Source: Acanthochlamys bracteata
Lineage: Eukaryota; Streptophyta; Magnoliopsida; Pandanales; Velloziaceae
Reading direction: 5' to 3'
DNA: 64,000 nt
Assembly: GCA_019914995.1 (NCBI GenBank)
Contig: CM034143.1
Location: forward strand, 4,218,501 to 4,282,500
Position 1 is the stretch's first letter; every line of letters begins with the position of its first letter. Position numbers and translations under genes: made by a program. Shown here piece by piece: positions 28,501-39,890 of the stretch. The notes below the pieces were generated by a model. It was not told where the DNA came from. It worked only from the letters and a program-made list of their open reading frames with translations, and ran no database searches.

Positions 28501-31370
28501 ACAGGGAGCACTCATCAAGTCACTATTTACAAGTTAGTATTGTGAACAACAACAGATAGACTCTCATCACATAAAGAATTGCATTACCTTATTTATTACT
28601 ACAACAATTGGGAGATTCTCTTGTATTGCATGACGAATAGCCCTCTCAGTATTTACCTGGTCAACGAAAACAACAGATATAATCAAACTAAGTCAAATGT
28701 TCTACGTTAACAAAATGCCAGCATGTGAAACAGTTTAGACTAATTTGAAAAACCAAAATGATAGTTCTATGTGTTGATGGTATGCATCGCAACAATTGAA
28801 GTACTAATAAAATTACAGTTACTACCCAGACATCTGCTGCTTTGATATGCATGCAGAAGTTATAAGCTGCATTCAGTTGCATATTGTTTTATTGGGAAGG
28901 CACAAATGACATATTAAATAATCGAAGTAACTCAGTGTAAATTATTATTAAATTAGGATGCAATGTGAGGTACTTCCACCAGAACAACACGTACGAGGAA
29001 AAAGTAAAGATAACAAACAAATAGATGCATGAACTGTTTCCAGGAGCAGAAAGAATAGCTAGGTGAAAAAGGAGACGACTATCTAGGAATGAACTTCGCA
29101 CATCACTGCTCACACCTGATAATAAAATATAAAGCCCATTTCAATGGTTTCGCAATGAATGAAATGGTAGAAATGAATGCTGGAACGAGAAACCTTCATA
29201 TCTTACAAACTACTCTTTCCATCAACAGCAATAGTCTTCACATATTAAACGATTACATTCCATACACTCCCAAAAAAGAAAAAGGTTTGGTTAATCGAGT
29301 GTGGAATTATTTGAATGATGTGCGTAGCTTTCACTTAAATATAACTAACACATCCTGACACACGACCCACCGGAAGTAACTGTTAGGTTATTTTGATATA
29401 ATACAGACAAAGGCAAGCAACAGCAAGGCATGGTTTAGTTTCCAAAGGGCAAGAAAAAATGAAGCAACCACACTAGCCCAATTCAAATACTGGATGTAAC
29501 CATCAGAACCGTTTTAAGGCAAGATTGACCTGCACAGTTATCTATCTTGACTTCACTCAACATGCACGTAGCCATCATCCATCTAACATTCATAACTTTC
29601 ATGCTAGCAGCCAAACAAAAATAAGAGAACTTTCAGATAATTGGTCTGCTTTCATAGTGGATCTTTTCTTTTCAATTTTTAATGTTAAAAACAAGCAGAA
29701 AAATGCATTCTGCTAATGTTTTTCTTTTCAGTGTTATAAAAAATTATGAAGTCAATATTTTATTAAAATCAAAGTCAAAAGCATTTCTAATTATGCTATT
29801 ATTAGAAAGAGGGGTTTCACAGAACAAATATTAGGGCTACATAATCTACAGAATCTCTACAGCACACCAATACATAATTCATATTATGTTGAAAACGAAA
29901 TATACAATTCAACCATTTTTAATTTGAATAATGTTAATCTTAAGATATCCCCAAACACTACATTATAGTGAAAGTAGCGATGCTAATGCCTGCATGTATG
30001 AATAAGAAACCAGTCAGCTGTTAACTCCACCTAGTGACCTACATGTATGAATAAGAAAAATCAACATAGCATCTGGGTAATACAACATAATGGAGACATA
30101 TGATCCACAATTACAAGAGCTAATCCTGAAAGCCTACATATGGCAAAAGATTCTACTATTTTAACATCCACACAAGAATTTTAAACCAAGTTCATGAACA
30201 GCACTATCATTTTCAGCACCAGCACCATAGATGCATGAAATCAGGATGATCAACTGAATGATTGCTGCCCTTACTCCCACCTAAACAACTGATTTGGAAA
30301 CCACCTATGAAAATCTAAAAGTGCATTGAGCTAAGTATCTATGAATTATCAGCATGAAATGCATGCCCTACTTTTATACACTTGAATCAAGTTTCAGTAT
30401 TTAACGACAATTTTTAACTCAATCGGCTCACATGCCTACTTAGAATATTCTGATATTCTAAATGGAAACACCTTTAACTGTGTAATAAAAGACAGCATCA
30501 AATCCAGTAGATGCTAACCATTCAGTCATTACTACCACTAAACATATTGAATAAAACTAAAAAAGTTTAGAAGAGAATGTAGAGTGCTCAAGAGTGTGAG
30601 GAGCTCACCATGACACCCTCAGCAGCATCAACAACAAGAACAGCCCCATCAGAGAGTCTCAAAGCAGCAGTCATCTCATCCGAAAAATTAACATGTCCAG
30701 GTGTATCCATAATGTTACACAAGTATGACTTTGCGCTGCTATCCTCCAGAACAAGCGACATAGGCACAGCCTTAATCGATATTTTGCGCTCCTGCTCGTC
30801 AATCCTAGTATCCGTATACCTCATATGTCTCTCGTTCTCTGAATCAAACGTTGATATCTCATGTGTCTGCTCAACCAACATGTCCATAAACACGGTCTTC
30901 CCATGCTGCAAGTGCCCTACCAACGCAACATTCCTAACAAGAGCAGGGTTGGAAGCCAGACCCAGTAAAAACTCAGTGGACACATAAGTTATGGAATCGC
31001 GATCTTTTGTAGCCACTTCATATTTGATCTGCTTAATCGGTTTAATTATAGGTTGTTCGAGGGGTTGCTCATCTTCGTCCATCACAAGAGCCTCGACGCC
31101 CTCGCCGTAAACTTCTTCGGCAGTAGGGTAATACTTCTTGTCCTCGGCGAGCACGACAGCGTTCTGGTGAGACCCATCATCCCCGTCTTCTTCCTCGTCG
31201 AGGTCCATGAGAGCAGTTGAAGTGGGTCCCGCCGTCGGGGGAGTAGGAGAGCGAGAACGGGAAGGAGAGTTGGAGTTGTCGGAATCGGAGTCAGAAGAGC
31301 CGGCGTCGGACTCATTGTGGATCTCCGGACCGATGTAGTTGCCGAACTCGTCGTAGAGGCTTTCGTCCAT
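25598..31370 (-). CDS. CLO: U5 snRNP-associated GTPase SNU114/EFTUD2 homologue (CLOTHO/GFA1)
   Basis: Ten exons on the minus strand join in frame to about 994 residues, matching the plant family length: 31370-30609, 28656-28588, 28495-27302, 27225-27127, 26987-26829, 26699-26614, 26531-26333, 26223-26113, 26042-25836 and 25696-25598. It is the EF-2-like GTPase of the U5 snRNP, which controls spliceosome activation and disassembly with the Brr2 helicase in the nucleus. The N-terminus ([17 protein letters not shown]) is acidic and Ser/Pro-rich to about residue 110. GTPase motifs: G1 GHLQHGKT at 152-159, G3 DTPGH at 222-226, and G4 NKVD at 276-279, which is split by the second intron. EF-2-like domains II-V follow ([54 protein letters not shown]), ending LHQQMM. 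Intron 1 is about 1.95 kb. No defects seen, so it should be functional. Confidence 0.97.
28657..30608 (-). other. Long first intron of CLOTHO
   Basis: About 1.95 kb of AT-rich intron separates the exon that ends in AEGVM from the exon that starts [12 protein letters not shown]. Short open frames in it show no family resemblance. No transposon ends were recognised. Confidence 0.7.
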
Positions 31371-31382
31371 TTTTCTGATATC

Positions 31383-31413
31383 TAGGGTTTAGTGTGCTGG
31401 AAGATTAGGGTTT
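31383..31413 (-). promoter_or_regulatory. Two telo-box motifs in the CLOTHO 5' leader
   Basis: TAGGGTTT occurs at 31383-31390 and 31406-31413, which is AAACCCTA read on the gene strand. They lie within 45 bases upstream of the ATG. Telo boxes are common near transcription starts of plant genes for translation and RNA processing, where they are bound by TRB/PUR-alpha-type factors. Their role here is inferred from position only. Confidence 0.55.
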
Positions 31414-33554
31414 TAGGAATGGAATGGAAATGATTTCTCTTCCGGTGAAGAGAGACTGAGAAGTGCGAGATAAAAAGACGGGGTGGCGAGGCGTTGTGGT
31501 TACTCCGGGAATTCTTTAGAATTTCTTTTAAAAAGTAGAAATTGGGCTGCAAAATGGGCCATTTAATAGAATGGGCCTTCTTTATTAATATGTAAAAGAG
31601 GAATACTCAAATTATATTTTTATATTTTACTAACACAGTCATTGATAACTCTCGCCTCGCCCTTACAAGCTGTCTGCAGTCAGGATCCGACCGTAATAAA
31701 TAATTATAATCTCATGATCACAAACTAATTCTATTCTTAAAAATTCAGCGCTCAGTTTAAAGTAAAAAAAGAAATCCTAAACCTAGAAACACTTCTTATA
31801 ATGTTAATCATTTAAAAGTTTTCACCTTTTGCATATATGTAACTTGGCCCTATATATAATAATGACAAAAATATAAGATTTAAAGAAGGGCAACTATGAG
31901 TGTAATATTTTATCTTATCATCTCATAAACAAATTCATACATCCATATATTAAAGTAGGGTTGGAAGTGCACCTAGTGCCATTAGAGGACTGATTTCGTT
32001 TTTGCTTTAAGGCAAAAATAATTTGGTTTTAAATTATTACTAGACTAAATAATATATCTATTAAAATAGATCTCATAAATATGAGCTTTCAAACATAAGT
32101 TATGTGTTGTAAAATAAGGTCTTACTGTATTTTGAACTTTTGTTCAGAACAACAACAATTAGTAACTTTTATCTCTTTTGTTTTTCAAAAAATTGTGAGA
32201 CATTAAATATCGAGTTTATTATAAATAGATCATAGCACACTCGATCACCGTTCATCATTTTGAATGTGTATTTAAATTTTTGAAATTGATCTATCTCATT
32301 ATTGTGATGACAAAGTACTGCATCAAAAATCTAATGTCACTGTTCTTTAGCACCAAATTTTTATTATGATATTTTTGAATAAACTGAATTTGTATTAATT
32401 TTTATTAACAATTATACTCATCAAAATTATTGCTAGATTTTGAGAACTTTATAATGTTTGATTTTGGCAGAAAGTGAAAAGAACTAAGAAAACAAGAACT
32501 TTATAAAATCCTCTTATCCAAAAAAAAAAAAAAAAAACATAAAGACATTTAAGATAATGAAAATAACAAATGTTGCATTATTTCCAAATGAAGTAACTAT
32601 GCCCACTCTTATGTGTTTGATGTTCTATAACTTTAGACCTCAGACAAATAAAATAAATATGTATCCCACTCAAAAAAATATATATATATTGAATTTAGGT
32701 TTGAGGATTTTTTTATTTCTAATTGCCATTAAAGTTGCGCGAGCAAAGTTGGACAATGTTTAGGCATTTTTGGGCAGATCCATAAGTAAATTGAATATAA
32801 ACCATGAAAGCTAGAATCTAAGCATCTCTAAGTTCTCTAATTTTCAAATTTTCTAGATTTTTAATATTTCCTTGCTATGTGAATATTATCAAAATAAAGA
32901 TGAATAAAGTATAACATTGTTTTGCTGTTCCGGAGAAGATTTGAATCGTTACCGAGCCTAACCTTCTATCCATTAAAAAAAATATTGTTTTGAGTTTGAA
33001 AAAGGTAGGACGTAACGAGCTGCGAAAACACAAATTCAGTGCATCTTTTAATTTTATTTTTTTAATTTTATTTTTAAAATAATATTTAACAGGAAAAGTG
33101 GTAAAGTCCGAGTAGGAATTTTGAATAACGTTGCTACATTTTTTAGTGTAATACTAATCAGATCTATAAATTAAATAAAAAATTTTTTAAATATTTGAAA
33201 GTATTTTGAAAAAAAAGATTCATAAAAATTATTTTTTAAACTTCTAAAAAAAATTTTATTTTTAATTTAGAAAATATTTTATTTATAATAAAAATAATAA
33301 AATAATCTCATACAAATTTTCTTTATATTTTTAATTTTGAAATTATATACTATAGATAATAATACTTACATACTAACTTTATATACCCTAAAGAAAAAAA
33401 TCTAAATATTATAATATTTTATTGTAGTTATTCTCTGAGCTAGGAAGGCACCACCGATGTTATTATAGCGGAAACGCGCCTGAACTCTTTCTGTGTTCCG
33501 GCCAACTATTCTCACTTTTCTTTTCGTCGCTAATACTTCAATTCACCGAATCAC
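31414..33554. other. Divergent intergenic region between CLOTHO and VPS32
   Basis: It holds the CLOTHO promoter at the left and the VPS32 promoter and first leader exon at the right, separated by AT-rich DNA with an A-tract at about 32520-32537. The stretch 33040-33420 is almost pure A/T and looks like a degraded MITE. No gene was recognised. Confidence 0.45.
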
Positions 33555-33691
33555 GTAAGTAGGTCTTGATTCCTTATTCATATCGAATTCCACCTTCGAT
33601 TTTGATTATCGATCCCGTATTCAATCGGCGGTCAACCTCTGCTGATTTATTTACTAATCGTTTGAAGGTGACAAGGTTTTGTTGCTCGCAG
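33555..33691 (+). other. Probable 5' UTR intron of VPS32
   Basis: A strong donor (CAC/GTAAGT) at 33555 and an acceptor (CTCGCAG) ending at 33691 bracket a T-rich segment about 100 bases upstream of the VPS32 start codon. This is a sequence-only prediction. Confidence 0.5.
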
Positions 33692-33788
33692 GTTAACTTG
33701 GATTAATCGGTCGATTGATTGATTGGTCTATTATTTATTGATAGGTTGGTTTGATTGAATTGATTGATTTTCTGAAGCTAAAGCGAAG

Positions 33789-36700
33789 ATGTTTACCCGG
33801 ATATTCGGGAAACCCAAAGAGCAAGCTAATGCTCTGCAAACCCTCGATAAACTCAACGAGGTACTTTTTTTTAATTTTCTTTTTAAATTTCTGTAATTTG
33901 ATTGTAGTTGATTTGTGTATGTGATGTTCAAGTCTTCAAGATGTGTTTGTCTGGATGAAATTGTTTTGGAAGTGTTTCTTCGTAAGGATCACCAGTTTGT
34001 TAATGCCTTGTTATTTGTGATTATAGTTTCTGCAAGATGCCCGTTTGTAGTTTGACCCTCATGGTACTCGGATTTTATATTTGTATGACTTTAAGCTTCA
34101 CCGATCAAGTTATGTATACAACTTCCAAGTAGTTATTACTTCTTCAAGGATGGCATGCTATTTTTGTTTGGTATGTCAAAGTTATTGGATGCACGGTTGT
34201 AACCTAGGTTTAGCTAATCAAATTAGGGTGTGATTGACCTGAGGTTCTTCATTATGGGGTTTTCTTGTCATGATATTTCCTTGAAGGGACTTATATGTCC
34301 AATATTATATGAACCTTCCTTTGATGGTTTAAGTGTTTAAATAGAGTTCCACAGGATTCCTTAATGTTTTTCTTCAATCTTTCTTTTGAATGCTACCTTG
34401 TTATGAGGTTGGGCTTTTTCATATTTTACATTCAAGTGAGTTCCCTAACATTGTTTTTTTCATATAGTATTATTTTGTGTGTTTTTTCTATTATTTATTA
34501 CATAGTTCAACAGAAATAGTTCAACAGGACAGTCATTGCTAAAATACATCTATGTCAGCATTATCTATCTGGTGCTGTGTACTGAAATTGTAGGCCTTTG
34601 TCTCGTCTTATGAGCAGTTCTATTTTTGTGCTATCTCCCATAAGAAATCGTTTGTATTGAGACATCATTACGTCTACCTTTTATGATCTTAATGCATACC
34701 TAAAGTTTTAAAGATATAGATGATGCTCCTTTCTTTGCTCTAATCAACTGATATGTAGAAGGTTACACCCCTTTTTTCCATTGGTAATGTGGTATACATA
34801 CACCATGTGTTTTAGTGGATAATTTGATGTTTCACAAAAGGTTGAAACTATTGTTAGAGATTCTTTAATCTTACGATCTTGATCACCCTTTGAAAAGTTT
34901 GCTAATCAACTTTTTATTGAGATCAGAATTTTGCAGATGTGTGTTTATGTGATTGCTTTTGAACTTCTTTGTTCACTGTAGACACTTGAGATGCTAGAGA
35001 AGAAGGAAAAAGTTCTCCTGAAAAAGGTAGCTGCGGAGGTTGAAAAGGCTAAGGAGTATACAAGAGCAAAAAACAAAAGAGGTTTGCATCATAGACCATT
35101 CTCCTATGTTCAAAGGTTTGAATTATCTTTTCACTAGTACTACGCGAAATATCTTGTTAACAGAGGTAAATGTATCATGGTATCAGTGTTACGTTATTGC
35201 TTCCAGCTTCCAGTAGAACTGGATTCCAGCACATGTAGTATTGCAGGAATTAATAAGTTTTAAAAGTGTGGAATATCACGTGATTTCTGCGCTTCTTGAG
35301 TTTCGTTGCTCTTATATAACCTTCCCATCTCAATGTTTATTGTGATGAATTGCTTCCCATAAAAGATTGTATGGAGGGATTATCAAAAAAACAAAAAAAA
35401 AAAGATTGTATGAGGATGTTTGGTACCAAGTTGCACTTGTTGAGATTGACCTCCTTAAGCTTGTTGATTTAACATGTACTCATTCCTGAGTATTGTACTT
35501 ATGGCTGCATTTGGTGCAGATTGGTCAACCTTGTCCTTTAGAGTTTTGATTGAACTCCAAAAGTTCCTTCGCAATATTTATTATCATCTCTCTTTTCTGT
35601 TTACTATTATCGATATGTACTTAGTTGATAAATATTTTTTTAGTGGTAACTACTACTTTGTAAGATGTTTTGCAGTCAAAAATTGCGGTATAGAATATGT
35701 AATATTTGTGATTGGAAAAGGAAATTAGTCCATTTCACGAGATCAATTTGAAAATCTACCCAGATAAGAAGTCTATCCGTTCTATGTTATAAATTAGAAA
35801 TTTAGAGCCCAAAGTAATTATTTTGGAATTGGTATCTGCTCTTCATCAATCAGCTTTTAAACAAGGATGGAATGTTCTCTTTTTGGATTAAATCAAACTT
35901 ATTTTTTATATGTCACTTCTATCATTGACAGTAATATTTGTTTGTACTAGCTGCAATACAATGTTTAAAGAGGAAAAGGCTTTACGAACAGCAAGTTGAG
36001 CAGCTTGGGAATTTCCAATTGCGTATACATGATCAGGTGCAGTGTTAGGATACTGAAGCTCCCTTTCACTTGGGGCTTGTTTATCAACCCACAAACTCAC
36101 CTTTTTTTAAACTCACATTTAAACTAAAATAAACATAAAATTTAAAATAAATTTTTTCCGTCAAAAATTATTTTCAAATTTTAATTCTAAAACTCACTTT
36201 TTAATACTAGTTAAATATAAAAACTTATTTTTCATTAAATACTTTTAATTTTAAATTTATTTTTATAAACTCGCTTCCAAAAAGTGAGTTTAACATCAAA
36301 GTAAACGCACCCTTGATGTGTTCATTATCTCCACCTAAATTTTGTGTACCATGCACTTGGACTAATGAATTGGCATGATACAGATGATAATGCTTGAAGG
36401 TGCTAAAGCAACAACGGAAACTGTTGACGCATTGAGAACTGGAGCAGCAGCTATGAAGGCAATGCAAAAAGCAACGTGAGTAGCTAGTTTGGAGACAGAG
36501 ATATCTGCAACATAAAATTTGTTGTTGTTGTTGTGCACCACCATCTACCTTTTACCTTTTTTGTTGTTTGTTCTTGGTAAAATTTTGTTAATTGTAAGTG
36601 TTGTTGCATCAGCAGCCTGTCTTACAGTTTTTTCACAGCATCCTAAAATAGAGCATTTGGTATATTTATGCTGCAGTAATTCCAGGATTAGCGACTGAAC

Positions 36701-37235
36701 TAAGAACAACTTGGTTAAAATGTCACGTGTTCTTTATGTCTGGTTCTTGTTGAATTTCCTTCTGTTGTCACTATGTATATCTTCATAGTGCTTATTATTA
36801 TACTTCTGAAGTAATTGTTTCTAATATTCTATTTGCTTTTCAGCAACATTGACGATGTTGACCAGACAATGGATGAAATTAATGAGCAGACAGAGAATAT
36901 GAAACAGATTCAGGAAGCACTTTCAACTCCTATTGGGATTGCAGCTGATTTTGATGAGGTATATGCAATCCTTCAGCTTCCTACATATTAGTTTACTGGC
37001 TTATTCTTCCACAGTGATAATTTACATGATGTGTGTACCCCAGGATGAATTGGAAGCAGAACTTGAGGAATTGGAAGGTGCAGAATTGGAGGAACAACTT
37101 CTTCAGCCAGCTACAACTGCTCCTGCTGCTCCCGTCCAGGTTCCAGCTGGAAGACAGCCAACTCGGCCAGCTCCACAGAAGAACACAGCTGAGGAGGATG
37201 AACTTGCCGCTTTGCAGGCAGAAATGGCACTGTAG
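33789..37235 (+). CDS. VPS32: ESCRT-III subunit VPS32/SNF7
   Basis: Six exons join in frame to 218 residues, the usual length: 33789-33860, 34982-35081, 35951-36036, 36384-36475, 36844-36958 and 37044-37235 (TAG 37233-37235). SNF7 polymerises on endosomal membranes and drives inward budding and scission of intralumenal vesicles at multivesicular bodies; the VPS4 ATPase disassembles it. The N-terminus MFTRIFGKPKEQ is the conserved basic/amphipathic membrane-binding start; a helical core follows (EMLEKKEKVLLKKVAAEVEK, MLEGAKATTETVDALRTG, IDDVDQTMDEINEQTENM), then an acidic stretch (ELEAELEELEGAELEEQLL), a Pro/Ala linker and a C-terminal helix with EEDELAALQAEMAL, the MIM-like VPS4-binding tail. 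The intron at 36037-36383 contains a PIF/Harbinger-like MITE. No defects seen. Confidence 0.96.
36073..36312. mobile_element. PIF/Harbinger-like (Tourist-type) MITE, family A, copy 1
   Basis: A 240-bp AT-rich element starts GGGCTTGTTTATC and ends GTAAACGCACCC, so its ends are inverted repeats (GGGCTTGTTTA against GGGTGCGTTTA). It is flanked by TTG on both sides (36070-36072 and 36313-36315). It lies in a VPS32 intron. The same family occurs at 59729-59973 and at the right edge of the window. Confidence 0.8.
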
Positions 37236-38220
37236 GCAGGTAATCAGCTACCCACTTTCAGTTAGTCAAGTAATATGGAAGGGTTATTTTTATAAAAGCT
37301 TTCTTTTTTGTTGCATTAAGGTGATTATTCAATGTTCCCCTTTCCCTTCAGGTAATCGGTTATTGGTTATTTCAAATATGATGGTGTAAAGGCTTCTATA
37401 AGATATAACTTAAAACATTTTCATTTATCTTTTTTGCTAAAGTCAAGACACTTCTTGAGCATCAATCTGTATTTCCATGGTTTCTATCTAGCATATGTGG
37501 TTCAGCAGCATTGCTGTCAGAGTGATTTTCCGAAATGGTTCTTACTGAATAGCATGATATTTTGTCTTGCTTGTAACCACAGACTAGTTCAATTCACATT
37601 GAGCTTTTTCTTTTGGTTTATGATTATCTTAATTGCATGCCGTACATTAGACAGCAGCATACAATTTAGCATCACTACAGGTGTAGTCATCTGGGTCTAC
37701 AGGGCAGGGCAGTGGTGCCATGTTGAGATGGGATACACTTTAAATTTTAGTGAAGATGTAAACATTATCTAAAGAGGACATTAAGCATGATGGAATTTTA
37801 GTGTTTTTTCTTCACTTATCACCCCATTTGAAAGGTAGTCTCTTATCAAAATGGTAATACGGTGCAATGATATAAGATTCGTTTTATGAAAGTTATTTTG
37901 ATTTTTTGATATGTTGTGATTAAAATTGGTTTTGTACAGGTCTTCGCAATTTAGAGAAGGGACACTTATTCGAAAATGACTTCTGTAGTATGTGATGGTG
38001 TTCCATGATCCTCCACAGGCATAATTGGAGGTTATAGTGTGTATAATGTTGTGTTATTATTCATTATAAATATTAGAAATGTTTTCAGGATGCTCTTTAC
38101 TTATGTATGCTTTCTCTGAGATTACTTTTCTTCAACTGTCGGATCAGCAGCATGATATTTAGCTTTCAGACTATGAATTTTGTTTGGAATATAGCGGATG
38201 ATGTTTTGCGCTTTCAAATA
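37236..38220. other. VPS32 3' region
   Basis: It contains the 3' untranslated region and downstream DNA of VPS32. A possible further intron with a T-rich acceptor may lie in the UTR. No other gene was recognised. Confidence 0.35.
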
Positions 38221-38227
38221 ATGCATC

Positions 38228-38450
38228 GGGCCGTTTGGCTTTTTAATTTTTTATTTCAAATTATTCAATACATATTTTATAAATATTTAAAAAATTTAGA
38301 AAGTGTAAAAAAATTACACGTAGTAAGATTTTTTATTACATATTTTTATTATATTTTTTAAATAAAAAATAGAATTTATTTTAAAAAAATAAAAATATTT
38401 TTTATTTTAAAAAAAATTTATTTTATATGAACTTTCAAACGTCCTCCGAG
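38228..38450. mobile_element. AT-rich MITE-like block, family B
   Basis: It begins GGGCCGTTTGGCTTTTTAATT and ends in GAACTTTCAAACGTCC, with AT-only sequence between, so the ends are short inverted repeats (CGTTTG/CAAACG). Similar blocks are at about 12240-12545, 48271-48507 and 52751-52993. No target duplication was confirmed. Confidence 0.5.
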
Positions 38451-38639
38451 ATTATTTATGTTTTGCCTCGACTATATGTACTCGCAGAGATCTCAATAAT
38501 TTATTGCGCGGAAGTAGGTTACAACTGTTGGACTAGAATTGTCTCCAATTGTTTGCAAATTTAGTATTCACTATGTGTAATAAATAAAATATCTCATTGT
38601 TAGGCTCTTTATGGAAATCTTTTTTTCAAATGAACGGTA

Positions 38640-39890
38640 TAGTTGGTAAAATTGAACTGGATATCGATTTAAAAAGTTGTTTGAGTCGATGATTTTTGAG
38701 TTGATTTGTTGGGCTGATGGGTTAACCTCTTGGGCTGATAGGTTGACCAACCGGGTCAACGATGTTGCAAATTGTAACTGGCCAACAGTATGATAATTCA
38801 CTCACCCGCATAGGAGAACATGAGCACTTATTGCTGAATTCTTCTTTGTAAACACCTCAATTTTCAATCTTTACAATGATCTCAAATTATTATAAATACC
38901 CTTCATTCTTTTTCAAATCGATCAAATAGAACAAAAATCAACAAAGCAATCAAAAGTTCACCAACGAACAAAATCTTTTTTCTGTTATCTTTCGAGAAAG
39001 AAAATATTAATCATTCAGAGCGGTGGCAATATTTTCGATCCGTTCTTTCTTGATATTTGGATCCTTTTCAAGACTTTTTTTCTTTCGGTAACAATAAAAA
39101 TAACACTGCGATGACCAGCAACAACGAAACTTCTGCATTGGTTAACGCGTGCATCGATTGAAGAGAAACACCTAAAGCACACGTCTCAAGGCAGACCTGC
39201 ATGGAGTGAACGACGAAATCAAACTTCGTACGGTCACGATGAAGAAACTGGCAATGTAGACTGGCGAAATTAGGAAGAAGACGACAAAGAAGAGTTTGTG
39301 TCGCCGGTGAAGCTCCACCGCAGAGTTGATCTGGATCGAATAACTTCTTTTAATCAAACATTTTTTTTCTTTTTAATCAACGCAATCTGATGAATGAAAT
39401 TAATAAACTCATATTTCAGAAAGATGTATCATTCACAAAAAATTTTGCTCCGGCGGAGGTTATGTTTCATCTCCAGTAGTTCGTTCGAGTCGATTGGCTT
39501 GCCTGAGCGATGCCAGAAGGGAGGAGATGGAAGCCGTACAGAAGAAAGGAAAAGCCGAAATTAGAGGGGATGTCGTTGGCCAGAGGAGAAGACGGCCGAA
39601 AATGCGTACGAACGAGTCGAAGAAATAATGAAAAAAGTTTCATTACTAGGAGCCGAAACTAGTAAGTGAAGTAAATAAAAAAAATTTATTTTTCTTTAAA
39701 TAGCTCGAATCGACCTGGGCAAGCGGGTTGATGGGTCAACTCACGACCTGCCTGGATCAACCCAAGTCAATCGGGTAATTGAAATAATCGAACTTTTTAG
39801 GTTCGTACCGATTTATCATCCGAATGGATAGTTTTCAGATTAATCCGGATGGTCTGATCCGGATCTACTAACTTTGATCAAGAGTGTATA
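38640..39890. mobile_element. Putative hAT-like non-autonomous element
   Basis: Both ends are rich in words such as GGGCTGATGGGTTAACC and GGTTGACCAACCGGGTCAAC (38705-38760) and GCGGGTTGATGGGTCAACTC (39720-39745), partly inverted relative to each other. The interior is GC-richer than its surroundings and has no intact coding sequence; AAATACCCTTCATTC followed by a short ATG frame looks like the promoter-side of a plant hAT element. Exact ends and target duplication were not found. Confidence 0.4.

Noticed and set aside
30610-30987. Plus-strand 125-codon frame
   Set aside because: It is antisense to CLOTHO exon 1 and arises from its codon bias.
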